64,000 nt of DNA from Paludisphaera soli (GTDB lineage: Bacteria > Planctomycetota > Planctomycetia > Isosphaerales > Isosphaeraceae): contig NZ_JAALJI010000001.1 in the NCBI RefSeq assembly GCF_011064595.1, forward strand, positions 248,001 through 312,000, read 5' to 3'. The position numbers were made by a program, and so were the translations under genes. This document shows, piece after piece, positions 16,053 through 24,988 of the stretch; the stretch's first letter is position 1, and the number at the start of each line of letters is the position of its first letter. The notes beneath the pieces are model-generated. The model saw only the letters and a program-made list of their open reading frames with translations, had not been told where the DNA came from and searched no databases.

Positions 16053-17846
16053 ATGGCCAAGCTGATCGAAGACTACGCGCTCATCGGCGACTGCCGCACC
16101 GCGGCGCTCGTGGCGAAGGACGGCTCGCTCGACTGGCTCTGCCTCCCGCGGTTCGATTCCCCCGCCGCGTTCGCCGCCATCCTGGGGACGCCCGACCACG
16201 GCCGCTGGCTGCTCGCGCCCGTGGCCGAGCCGAAGCGGATCACCCGCTCCTACCGGGGGGACACCCTGATCCTGGAGACGCTGTACGAGACCGAGGACGG
16301 TGAGGCCGTCGTCGTCGACTGCATGTCGATGCTGGACGATGCGGCCGACGTGCTGCGCATGGTCGAGGGCCGTCGCGGCGCGGTCCGATTCCGCACCGAG
16401 TTCCGCCCCCGGTTCGACTACGGCAGCGCGACCCCGTGGGTCCGTTCGGAGGACGGGCGCGGCGTGATCGCCGTCTGCGGCCCGGAGACCCTGCACCTGT
16501 CGGGCCCCGCCCCCGTCGCCATCGAGGACTGGACGGCCCGCGCGGAGTTCGAGGTGCACGAGGGGATGAAGGTCCCCTTCGTCCTGACATGGCACCCGTC
16601 CCACCTGGCGATCAAGGATCCGGTCGATCCCGTCGCGGCGATCGAGGCGACCGCCCGCTGGTGGGAGGAGTGGGCGGGCCGTTGCCAGTACCGCGGCGCG
16701 TATCGCCAGGCCGTCATCCGCTCGCTGATCACGCTCAAGGCCCTGACTTACCAGCCGACCGGCGGGATCGTCGCCGCCCCCACCACGTCGCTCCCCGAGA
16801 CGATCGGCGGGATCCGGAACTGGGACTACCGCTACTGCTGGCTCCGCGACGCGACCTTCACCCTGACCGCCCTGCTCCAGAGCGGCTATCGCGACGAGGC
16901 CGACGCCTGGCGGCAGTGGCTGCTCCGCGCCGTCGCCGGCAAGGGTGAGGAAGTGCACATCATGTACGGCTTGGCCGGCGAGCGTCGGCTGCCCGAGACC
17001 GAACTCCCCTGGCTCCCCGGCTACGAGGATTCCCGGCCCGTCCGCATCGGCAACGGCGCCTACGACCAGTTCCAGCTCGACGTCTACGGCGAGGCGATGG
17101 CCTGTTTGCACCTGGCCCGCCACTACGGCATGTCGGCGGAGGCCGACGACTGGCGGATCGAGCGCGAACTGCTGGCCCGGCTGGAACAGGTCTGGCGCGA
17201 GCCGGACGAGGGCATCTGGGAGGTCCGGGGCGAGAGCCGCCACTTCACCCACTCGAAGCTGATGGCCTGGGTCGGATTCGACCGGGCCGTGAAGGACGTG
17301 GAGCGATTCGGCCTCGCCGGCCACGTCGACCGCTGGCGGGAGCTTCGCGACAAGCTCCACGCCGAGATCTGCGACCGGTCGTTCAACAAGCGCCGCAACG
17401 CCTTCACGCAGTCGTACGACTCGGAAGACCTCGACGCCAGCGTCCTGGTCATGATGGAGGTCGGCTTCCTCCCGCCCGACGACCCGCGCCTGGTGGGGAC
17501 CGTCGCTGCGATCGAGAAGGAGCTGATGCACGGCGGCTTCGTCGACCGCTACCGGACCGAGTCGGGGGTCGACGGCCTGGAGGGGACCGAAGGGGCCTTC
17601 CTCCTTTGCACGTTCTGGCTGGCCGACAACTACGCCCTGATGGGGCGCCTCGACGATGCGAAGCGAATCTTCGAGGGCGTCCTGGCCGTGTGCAACGACG
17701 TCGGCCTGCTCGCCGAGGAGTACGACGTGAAGGCCCGACGCCAGCTCGGGAACTTTCCCCAGGCTTTCTCGCACCTCGGCCTGGTCAACACCGCCTGGCA
17801 TCTCCACCGGGCGGGGCGCGAAGGCGCGTCGCGGCCCCTGGACTGA
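16053..17846 (+). CDS. Glycoside hydrolase family 15 protein (glucoamylase or trehalase type)
   Basis: A 597-residue protein with the two-part GH15 layout: an N-terminal beta domain (I-E-D-Y-A-L-I-G-D-C-R-T-A-A-L, D-W-L-C-L-P-R-F-D-S-P) and an (alpha/alpha)6 barrel with G-G-I-R-N-W-D-Y-R-Y-C-W-L-R-D. The likely general acid is the Glu of D-E-G-I-W-E near residue 390 and the general base the Glu of G-T-E-G-A-F near 515. There is no signal peptide, so it probably acts in the cytoplasm on alpha-glucans, maltose-type or trehalose substrates. The start gives the family's M-A-K-L-I-E-D-Y. Confidence 0.88.
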   Translation: MAKLIEDYALIGDCRTAALVAKDGSLDWLCLPRFDSPAAFAAILGTPDHGRWLLAPVAEPKRITRSYRGDTLILETLYETEDGEAVVVDCMSMLDDAADVLRMVEGRRGAVRFRTEFRPRFDYGSATPWVRSEDGRGVIAVCGPETLHLSGPAPVAIEDWTARAEFEVHEGMKVPFVLTWHPSHLAIKDPVDPVAAIEATARWWEEWAGRCQYRGAYRQAVIRSLITLKALTYQPTGGIVAAPTTSLPETIGGIRNWDYRYCWLRDATFTLTALLQSGYRDEADAWRQWLLRAVAGKGEEVHIMYGLAGERRLPETELPWLPGYEDSRPVRIGNGAYDQFQLDVYGEAMACLHLARHYGMSAEADDWRIERELLARLEQVWREPDEGIWEVRGESRHFTHSKLMAWVGFDRAVKDVERFGLAGHVDRWRELRDKLHAEICDRSFNKRRNAFTQSYDSEDLDASVLVMMEVGFLPPDDPRLVGTVAAIEKELMHGGFVDRYRTESGVDGLEGTEGAFLLCTFWLADNYALMGRLDDAKRIFEGVLAVCNDVGLLAEEYDVKARRQLGNFPQAFSHLGLVNTAWHLHRAGREGASRPLD

Positions 17847-17877
17847 ACCGACCGACTGCTCCGCTGGGAGGACCCCG

Positions 17878-19353
17878 ATGAAACCGTCCGCGATCTTCCT
17901 CGGCTGCCTCCTCGCGGCCCTCACTCTCGTCGTCCCCCGCCTGACGGCACAGGAGGGTCCGCAGGCCGCCGAGGCCGTCGCTCCTCCCGAGGACCTCCGA
18001 TTCGCCTGGCGGCGTTCCGAGCTGAACGTCGGCGGCGTCTTCCCGCACATGGCGATCAAGGCGCCCGGGACCGGGAGCCGGACCGAGACCGGCGTGGGGG
18101 CCCTCATCCCCTGGGCCGACCGGCTATGGGCGGTCGGTTACGTCGCCCACATCGCCGGCTCCGGGCTGGGCCTTTTCGAGATCCGCGAGGACATGGCGTT
18201 CCGGCTGCATCCCGAGTCCGTCACCGGGACCTTCGCGAATCGGATGATCCACTGGGGCACGAACCAGGCGATCCTCGGCCCCCACCTGATCGACGAGCAC
18301 GGGAACGTCCGGACCATCAAGGAGCTGGCCAAGCACCGGCTCACCGCCACGGCCAGGCACCTGACCGACCCGGAGAACAAGGTCTACTTCCTGACGACGG
18401 AGGGCCTCCTCTTCGAGACCGACCTAAACACGCTGCAGTCCCGACAGCTCTTCGACCTCATCAAGGAGCTGGGGATCGACGGCTACAAGCACTTCAAGGG
18501 CGCCCACACGGCCCACGGGCGGCTCGTGGTCGCGAACAACTCGTACGACGAGAAGGAGTTCCTGGGAGACCGCGAGGCCGGCCGGCTCGCCGAGTGGGAC
18601 GGCGAGAAGTGGACGATCCTGGAGAAGAACCCGTTCGTCGAGGTGGCGGGCCGCTACTCTCCCGACGACCCGCTGTACGCGCTCGGGTGGGACAAGCGGT
18701 CGGCGATCCTCCGCGTGCTCGACCGCGGAGGATGGTCGCGGTATCGGCTCCCCAAGTCGAGCCAGACCTTCGACCACCAGTGGTGCACGGAATGGATGCG
18801 CATCCGCGAGGCTTCCACCGAACGCTACCTGATGGACGCGTTCGGCCTCTTCTACGACATGCCCTGGAAGCACTACGGCGGCAAGCTCTGGGGCGTCCGG
18901 CCGATCGCCGCGCACCTGCGGGTGGTCCCCGACTTCGTCCACTGGAACGGGCTGTTCGTGCTGGCGAGCGATCAGACGGACAACGGCGTCGGCCAGCCGC
19001 AGTCCGGGCTCTGGTTCGGCAGCATCGACGACCTCTGGAAGATGGGCAAGCCCACCGGCTGGGGGGGCCCCTGGTGGAACGATCCCGTCGAGGACGGCGC
19101 GGTGTCCGACCCCTACCTGATGACGGGCTTCGACAAGAAGGTCCTCCACCTGTCGCACGACTCGCCGCATCCGGTGACGTACACCGTCGACGTCGACTTC
19201 CTGGGCGACGGCTCGTGGAACACTTACCGGTCGATCACGGTCCCCCCGAAGGGGTACGACTTCCACGTCTTCCCCGACGGCTACTCGGCCCACTGGGTCC
19301 GGGTGACGGTCGACAGGGCCTGCACGACCTCCGTCCACTTCACCTACAACTGA
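17878..19353 (+). CDS. Secreted protein of unknown function, probably beta-rich
   Basis: A 491-residue protein with a signal peptide (M-K-P-S-A-I-F-L then hydrophobic, ending near T-A-Q). The mature part has many short W- and G-containing strands such as A-V-G-Y-V-A-H-I-A and W-D-G-E-K-W-T-I-L, which suggests a propeller, but no repeat is regular enough to count blades. I do not recognise a family. GGAGGA lies 5 bases before ATG. It follows the GH15 gene by 31 bases and could be co-transcribed, and its stop is 2 bases from the stop of the SGNH gene opposite. Confidence 0.7.
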   Translation: MKPSAIFLGCLLAALTLVVPRLTAQEGPQAAEAVAPPEDLRFAWRRSELNVGGVFPHMAIKAPGTGSRTETGVGALIPWADRLWAVGYVAHIAGSGLGLFEIREDMAFRLHPESVTGTFANRMIHWGTNQAILGPHLIDEHGNVRTIKELAKHRLTATARHLTDPENKVYFLTTEGLLFETDLNTLQSRQLFDLIKELGIDGYKHFKGAHTAHGRLVVANNSYDEKEFLGDREAGRLAEWDGEKWTILEKNPFVEVAGRYSPDDPLYALGWDKRSAILRVLDRGGWSRYRLPKSSQTFDHQWCTEWMRIREASTERYLMDAFGLFYDMPWKHYGGKLWGVRPIAAHLRVVPDFVHWNGLFVLASDQTDNGVGQPQSGLWFGSIDDLWKMGKPTGWGGPWWNDPVEDGAVSDPYLMTGFDKKVLHLSHDSPHPVTYTVDVDFLGDGSWNTYRSITVPPKGYDFHVFPDGYSAHWVRVTVDRACTTSVHFTYN

Positions 19354-19355
19354 CC

Positions 19356-20750
19356 TCAGGGCTTCGGGGCGGCCGCCGGATCGTCGAGGATCGCGCGGGC
19401 GACGGCCTCGGCCAGGATCTCAAGGCCCGCCTGGTTGTAGTGGCAGCAGTCGTCGATGTAGAGCGACTCGGGATGGTCGCGGAAGATCGCGGTCAGGTCG
19501 TGGAAGGCCACGCCGCGCTCGCGAAGCCCGCGACCCTCCCGCAGGAGGAGCGGGTAGCCGGCCTGCACGCCCTTCCGGTACGGGTGCTCCGCGTTGAAGG
19601 CCAGGCTCCTCTCGGCGGGGTCCATCGGCTTGGAGTCGGCGACGTACTGGTTCGGCTGGAGGAAGTGGTAGTAGCGGGTCCCAGTCTGGCGGCAGAGGGC
19701 GTCGATGGCCCGGGAGCTGTTCGACCAGATCGAGGCCAGGTGCTCGAACAGCTCGTCGCGGCCGGCGAACTCGCGCGCGGGTCCGGTGGCGACGTACGGC
19801 CCGCCCCGATTTTGCAGCTCCTGGTGGCCCTTGACGATCGAGTACGACGCCCATTCCAGGCGGCGGTCCTGGAGCTTCCAGACGAGGTTGGCGAGGATCG
19901 ACCACTGGAACGGCGGCGAGGAGGCCCACCGGGCCCAGGCGTTCCGCCGCTCCTCCAGTCCGTTCAGCTCGGCCCGCGCCGAGCCGCTGGCCGGGTCGTT
20001 GCCGCCGACGCGCGCGTGCCAGCTTCGGGGAAAGGCCGGGAAGACGTGGTGCCCGGAGTTCTCCAGTTCGTGGAGTGCCACCTCGTTGAAGCCGTCGATG
20101 TTCAGGACGACGTCGAACTCGGCCCCGAGGGCCGTCAGATACGCCAGGGTGGTCAGCTGCTGCGGCTGCTTGTAGCCGCCGAGGGCGGCGTTGACGAACA
20201 CGAACTGCTTGTCGGCGTACTCGGGGGAGCGGCGTAGGGCCTCCTCCAGCCGATGCACGCCGTTGACCCCGAAGTACGAGGCGACCGAGCCGCCGAAGAT
20301 CCCGACGATCAGCTTCCCGGGCCCGCGTTTGTGGATCGGGTCCTTGTCGTCGACGTAGCCGAAGTTCGAGACCGGCATCGTGCGGCCGTCGCTCTCGCGG
20401 ACGATCCCGCTGTCGGGCCGGGGGTCGCGGACGTAGCCGACGTAAGGGTGGACCTGCGAGGAGATCGCCCCGCCGATTCCCGGGGGCCGGTTGGCCCGCT
20501 CCCGACGCTCGTCCTGCAGGGCCGTCCAGGAGAAGGGCTGGCCGGTCGCCAGCCGGAACAGCGGCCAGGCCGCCAGCTCGCACGAGGCCCACGCCAGGCC
20601 CAGCAGGATCGCGGCGAATGCGAACTTCTTGCGGCGCGCCAGGCGACGGGGCCTCGCCGGGCCCGTCGCCGTGTCGGCCGAAACGGGGCCGTCGCGTCGC
20701 GTCCGCGGCTTCGCGCCTTGCCCGATCATCGACGCCTGCGATTCTTCCAT
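19356..20750 (-). CDS. Membrane-anchored SGNH/GDSL-type hydrolase
   Basis: The 464-residue product has a basic cytoplasmic N-terminus, one transmembrane helix at about 42-64 and an extracytoplasmic SGNH domain. The catalytic block I is G-I-F-G-G-S near 150-155 and the C-terminal D-D-C-C-H-Y-N-Q-A-G block supplies the Asp/His pair; L-N-I-D-G-F-N-E between them carries a likely Asn/Gly-region match. SGNH enzymes of this kind cleave or transfer ester groups such as acetyls on polysaccharides. ATG 20750 is preferred because GGAGGAG sits 8 bases upstream; an earlier ATG at 20819 lacks one. Substrate unknown. Confidence 0.75.
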   Translation of the reverse strand: MEESQASMIGQGAKPRTRRDGPVSADTATGPARPRRLARRKKFAFAAILLGLAWASCELAAWPLFRLATGQPFSWTALQDERRERANRPPGIGGAISSQVHPYVGYVRDPRPDSGIVRESDGRTMPVSNFGYVDDKDPIHKRGPGKLIVGIFGGSVASYFGVNGVHRLEEALRRSPEYADKQFVFVNAALGGYKQPQQLTTLAYLTALGAEFDVVLNIDGFNEVALHELENSGHHVFPAFPRSWHARVGGNDPASGSARAELNGLEERRNAWARWASSPPFQWSILANLVWKLQDRRLEWASYSIVKGHQELQNRGGPYVATGPAREFAGRDELFEHLASIWSNSSRAIDALCRQTGTRYYHFLQPNQYVADSKPMDPAERSLAFNAEHPYRKGVQAGYPLLLREGRGLRERGVAFHDLTAIFRDHPESLYIDDCCHYNQAGLEILAEAVARAILDDPAAAPKP

Positions 20751-20915
20751 GGCCACGGCTCCTCCGTCACTCTTCGACAGACCGGGCCGCACCATAGCCG
20801 TTAACCTCTTTTCAGGCAACTTGGCTTGGCGGTCGAGGACTCGCCTCCTGGACTCCGCCTCGCCGGGGTGTTATACAGGCGTTGAACATCCGCCGACGCC
20901 GCTGGAGGACCCATG

Positions 20916-22259
20916 ATGGATGCGAACGGACCCGAGCCCGATCCCCCCCTCGCCTGGACTCGACGCGCCGCGATGGGCGCGATGGCCGTCGGCGCCGTCG
21001 GCGTCGCCCGGGCGCGGGCCGAGGCGGCCCAGCCGGCGGCCGAGGCAGTCCCGAAGCCCCGGCCGAGGATCGCGGCGGTCGCCACCTGCTACTACAAGAC
21101 CTCGCACGGCCAGGGGATCATCGACCGCTTCATGGACGGCTACGGCTGGGGCGGGAAGCATCACCGGCCGGCGATCGACGTCGTCTCGCTCTACGTCGAC
21201 CAGCGGCCCAAGGGGGACCTCACCGACGAACGGGTCGCTCGCCATCCGGGCCTGGAGGTCTACCCGACGATCGCCGAGGCGCTCACCCGGGGCGGCCCGA
21301 CGCTCGACGTCGACGGCGTGGTCCTGATCGGCGAGCACGGCGACTACCTCCGCGATGATCGCGGCCGGATGCACTACCCCCGCTACGAGTTCTTCAAGCA
21401 GGTCGCCGACGTCTTCCGGAAGTCGGGCCGGTCGGTCCCGGTCTTCAACGACAAGCACCTGTCCTGGAACTGGGAGTGGGCGAAGGAGATGGTCGCGACC
21501 TCGCGCGAGCTGAACTTCCCGTTCCTGGCCGGCTCGTCCCTGCCGGTCACCTGGCGGATCCCCGAGTACGAGACGCCGACCGACGCCCCGATCGAGGAGG
21601 CCGTCTGCGTCGGGTACGGCGGGGTGGACAGCTACGACTTCCACGGCCTGGAATCGCTTCAGTGCTTCGTCGAGCGCCGCCGCGGCGGCGAGACCGGCGT
21701 CAGGGCCGTCGAGGTCCTGCGCGGGGCCGACGTCTGGAAGGCGCTCGACCCGGCCCAGGGGGGCTCGGCGCGGACGAAGGCCCTCTTCGACGCCTGCCTC
21801 TGCCGGAGCTTCCGGCTGACCTCGCCGATGGAGGGCTACGGCAACGCCTTCCCGACGCTCGAACAGGCGTCGAAGATCGCGGCCGATCCCCTGCTCTATC
21901 GCCTGCACTACAACGACGGCCTGGTGGGCAGCCTGTTCATGATGTCGGGCCTGGTGGCCGACTTCACGGTGGCCCTGAAGCTGGCGGCCGACCCGGCGAT
22001 CCACTCGACGCAGCTCTACCTCTGCGGGATCTCGCCGAATCAGACCCTGCCGAACTTCTTCAGCCCGCTGGCGAACCACATCGAGGCCATGTTCCTGACC
22101 GGCAAGGCGCCCTATCCCGTCGAGCGGACGCTGCTGACCTCGGGCGTCCTCTGCACGGCGGTCGACCTGCTGGCCGAGAAGCGTCGCCTGGCCGAGACCC
22201 CGGACCTGGCGGCGATCACCTATCAGGCGCCCGTCGAATCGCAGTACATGAGGAGCTGA
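20916..22259 (+). CDS. Tat-exported protein of an uncharacterised family, paralogue 1
   Basis: A 447-residue protein with a twin-arginine signal (T-R-R-A-A-M-G then Ala/Val-rich). The mature part contains D-V-V-S-L-Y-V-D-Q, V-Y-P-T-I-A-E-A-L, V-L-I-G-E-H-G, Y-P-R-Y-E-F-F-K-Q, V-F-N-D-K-H-L-S and F-L-A-G-S-S-L-P-V-T-W-R, all shared with the next gene. The start of the mature part and the strand-loop pattern V-D-G-V-V-L-I-G-E-H-G suggest a Rossmann-like fold. I do not know its activity. ATG 20916 fits the ribosome site (GGAGGA, 6 bases) better than ATG 20913. It lies 10 bases before its paralogue. Confidence 0.75.
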   Translation: MDANGPEPDPPLAWTRRAAMGAMAVGAVGVARARAEAAQPAAEAVPKPRPRIAAVATCYYKTSHGQGIIDRFMDGYGWGGKHHRPAIDVVSLYVDQRPKGDLTDERVARHPGLEVYPTIAEALTRGGPTLDVDGVVLIGEHGDYLRDDRGRMHYPRYEFFKQVADVFRKSGRSVPVFNDKHLSWNWEWAKEMVATSRELNFPFLAGSSLPVTWRIPEYETPTDAPIEEAVCVGYGGVDSYDFHGLESLQCFVERRRGGETGVRAVEVLRGADVWKALDPAQGGSARTKALFDACLCRSFRLTSPMEGYGNAFPTLEQASKIAADPLLYRLHYNDGLVGSLFMMSGLVADFTVALKLAADPAIHSTQLYLCGISPNQTLPNFFSPLANHIEAMFLTGKAPYPVERTLLTSGVLCTAVDLLAEKRRLAETPDLAAITYQAPVESQYMRS

Positions 22260-22268
22260 GCCCGAGCC

Positions 22269-23495
22269 ATGCGAAGCCGCAAGCCGATCGACGACGCTCC
22301 GCAATCGCCCCCCGCCGGACGCAAGCGGCTGGCGATCGTCACGACCGTCTGGAAATACCTGTCGCACGCCCAGCACATGGGCGACCGCTTCCTCGTCGGC
22401 TACCCCATGGACGGGGCCTGGAAGAAGCCGGCGATCGACGTCGTCTCGCTCTACGTCGACCAGAAGCCCGAGGACGACCAGAGCGCCGAGCGGGCCGCGA
22501 CCTTCGGGTTCAAGGTCTACCCGACCATCGCCGAGGCCCTCCGCCAGGGGGGCGAGAAGCTGGCCGTCGACGCCGTTCTGATCATCGGCGAGCACGGCGA
22601 ATACCCGCGCAACGAGAAGGGGCAGGTCCTCTACCCCCGCTACGAGTTCTTCAAGCAGGCGGCCGACGTCTTCGAGGCCGACGGCCGCGCGGTGCCCGTC
22701 TTCAACGACAAGCACCTGTCGTACAGCTTCACCAAGGCGAAGGCCATGGTCGACGCCTCGAAGCGGCTGAACTTCCCGTTCCTGGCCGGCTCGTCGCTGC
22801 CGGTGACCTGGCGGCTCCCCTCGGTCGATCTGCCCCTCGGCGCGGTCGTCGAGGACGCCGTCATGGTCGGGGTCGGCGGTTCCGACCCGATGGACTACCA
22901 CGCCCTGGAGGCCATGCAGAGCGTGCTGGAGCGTCGTCGCGGCGGCGAGACGGGCGTCCGTCGCGTGCAGATGGTCGTGGGCGACGCCGTCTGGAAGGCG
23001 GCCGACGACGGCCGCTGGTCGCGCGAGCTGCTGGGCGCGGCGCTGTCCCGGTCGGACTCGCTCCAGGGCCTGTCGGTCCAGGACGGCCGCCCCCAGGCCC
23101 TCGCCGAAGGGGACGAGATCGCGCGCATCGCCCAGGATCCCGCCGCGTACCTCATCGAGTACGTCGACGGCACGCGCGCCACGCTCCTGATGCTCAACGG
23201 CGTGCTGGCCGACTACAACCTGGCCGTGAAGGTCCAGGGCCGGCCCGATCCGCTCTCCATGCAGTTCCTGCTGCCCCCCACCCCCAACGTCGCCTACTCG
23301 GCCCAGCTGATGGACAAGGTCGTCCGCATGATCGAGACGGGCCGGGCCGCGTACCCGGTCGAGCGGACGATGCTCGTCTGCGGTATGCTGGAGAGCTGCC
23401 TCGATTCCCGGATGAACGGCCAGACGCCGCTCGAAACGCCCCACCTGGCCGTCCGGTACGAATCGCCCCGCGAATCCCTGTTCGCGCGGACCTGA
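22269..23495 (+). CDS. Uncharacterised family protein, paralogue 2, without signal peptide
   Basis: A 408-residue protein that repeats all the conserved blocks of the gene before it (S-L-Y-V-D-Q, Y-P-T-I-A-E-A-L, I-G-E-H-G-E-Y, Y-P-R-Y-E-F-F-K-Q, F-N-D-K-H-L-S, F-L-A-G-S-S-L-P-V-T-W-R) over nearly its whole length. It lacks the Tat signal and begins with a short basic, proline-containing stretch, so it probably stays in the cytoplasm. The gap to paralogue 1 is 9 bases, so the two are co-transcribed and came from a tandem duplication. Function unknown. Confidence 0.75.
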   Translation: MRSRKPIDDAPQSPPAGRKRLAIVTTVWKYLSHAQHMGDRFLVGYPMDGAWKKPAIDVVSLYVDQKPEDDQSAERAATFGFKVYPTIAEALRQGGEKLAVDAVLIIGEHGEYPRNEKGQVLYPRYEFFKQAADVFEADGRAVPVFNDKHLSYSFTKAKAMVDASKRLNFPFLAGSSLPVTWRLPSVDLPLGAVVEDAVMVGVGGSDPMDYHALEAMQSVLERRRGGETGVRRVQMVVGDAVWKAADDGRWSRELLGAALSRSDSLQGLSVQDGRPQALAEGDEIARIAQDPAAYLIEYVDGTRATLLMLNGVLADYNLAVKVQGRPDPLSMQFLLPPTPNVAYSAQLMDKVVRMIETGRAAYPVERTMLVCGMLESCLDSRMNGQTPLETPHLAVRYESPRESLFART

Positions 23496-23616
23496 ACCTC
23501 GGTCGTCCCCGCGTCCCGCCGGACGAAGGGGACGACCGCGAACCCCGATCGGGATGAGCATCCTTCATCGACGGATGAAGGTCGATCGCTCGTTCCGCGC
23601 CCAGGAGGAACCCGCC

Positions 23617-24987
23617 TTGTCTCTCTTCACCTCGCTCCTGCTCGCCGCCCTGATCGCCGCCGACGAACCTCGGACGCTGGCCCGCGCCGAGGGGTACGTC
23701 GGCTGCTGGTACTCGATCGGCGCGACGAAGGATGAATACAAGTTCAAGTACAGCGGCGGCCTGGCAACCTACCCGCAGCAGCAGTCGCCGATAGCGATCT
23801 ACGACGCGCCCTCGAACAGGACGTTCTTCGTCTACGGCGGGGCCGACCCGGCGCGGAAGTCGATCCTGCACATGGTCTCGTACTACGACCACGCCACGGG
23901 GACCGTCCCCCGGCCGGCGATCCTGCTGGACAAGAAGACGGGCGACGCGCACGACAACCCGTGCCTCGCGATCGACGCCGAGGGCTATCTCTGGATCTTC
24001 TCGAACGCCCACGGCACGGCCAGGCCGTCCTTCATCCACCGAAGCGTCGCCCCGCGCTCGATCGACGCGTTCGAGAAGGTCGTCGAGACCAACTTCTCTT
24101 ACGGGCATCCCTGGTACGTCCCCGGCCGCGGCTTCCTGTTCCCGCACACCAAGTACAAGTCCGGCCGCGGGCTCCGCTTCGCCACCAGCCCCGACGGCCG
24201 CGAATGGGCCGAGCCGACGCCGATCGCCCACATCGACCAGGGCGATTACCAGGTGACCTGGGCCCGCGAAGGGACCGTCGCGACGGTCTTCGATTTCCAC
24301 CCCAAGCCGCTTGGCCTCGACGCCCGGACGAACATTTACTATCTCCAGACCCGCGACTTCGGCGCGTCCTGGACCCGCGCCGACGGCCGGCCGGTCCCCC
24401 TGCCCCTCACCGAGCCCGACAACCCGGCGCTCGTCCGCGACTACCAGGCCGAAGGGAAGCTCGTCTACCTCAAGGACCTGAACTTCGACGCCGAGGGGAG
24501 GCCGGTCGTCCTCTACCTCACGAGCAAGGGGCACCTCCCCGGCCCCGAGCAAGGCCCCCACGAGTGGCACACGGCCCGGTGGGACGGCCGCGAGTGGGTC
24601 GTCCGTCCGTTCACCACGTCCGACCACAACTACGACCACGGCTCGCTCTCCATCGAGCCGGACGGGCTCTGGCGGGTCATCGCCCCGACCGAGCCCGGCC
24701 CGCAGCCGTTTGGCACCGGCGGCGACATGGTGATGTGGACCAGCGCCGATCAGGGCGCGAGTTGGACGCGCGTGAAGCAGCTCACCGCCGACCCGGTCCG
24801 CAACCACACCTACGCCAGGCGGCCCCTGAACGCCCATCCCGATTTTTATGCGATCTGGGCCGACGGGGACGCCCGGGAACGGTCCGAGTCGAGCGTGTAC
24901 TTCACCGACCGCCTCGGCGCCAGGGTCCGCCGCCTGCCGATCCAGATGACGGCGGAGCACCAGGCGCCCGAGGAGGTCGCGTGGTGA
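23617..24987 (+). CDS. Secreted BNR_4-like beta-propeller protein
   Basis: The 456-residue product has a signal peptide (L-S-L-F-T-S-L-L-L-A-A-L-I-A-A-D) and a sialidase-like propeller: Asp-box-like turns such as S-P-D-G-R-E-W, T-R-D-F-G-A-S-W and S-A-D-Q-G-A-S-W recur at intervals. This fits the BNR_4 (PF15892) group seen in carbohydrate-active clusters; it may bind or cleave glycans, but no catalytic residue set can be assigned. TTG 23617 is chosen because AGGAGGA lies 7 bases upstream and it gives a signal peptide at once. The stop is 1 base from the stop of the permease opposite. Confidence 0.75.
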   Translation: MSLFTSLLLAALIAADEPRTLARAEGYVGCWYSIGATKDEYKFKYSGGLATYPQQQSPIAIYDAPSNRTFFVYGGADPARKSILHMVSYYDHATGTVPRPAILLDKKTGDAHDNPCLAIDAEGYLWIFSNAHGTARPSFIHRSVAPRSIDAFEKVVETNFSYGHPWYVPGRGFLFPHTKYKSGRGLRFATSPDGREWAEPTPIAHIDQGDYQVTWAREGTVATVFDFHPKPLGLDARTNIYYLQTRDFGASWTRADGRPVPLPLTEPDNPALVRDYQAEGKLVYLKDLNFDAEGRPVVLYLTSKGHLPGPEQGPHEWHTARWDGREWVVRPFTTSDHNYDHGSLSIEPDGLWRVIAPTEPGPQPFGTGGDMVMWTSADQGASWTRVKQLTADPVRNHTYARRPLNAHPDFYAIWADGDARERSESSVYFTDRLGARVRRLPIQMTAEHQAPEEVAW

Positions 24988-24988
24988 G

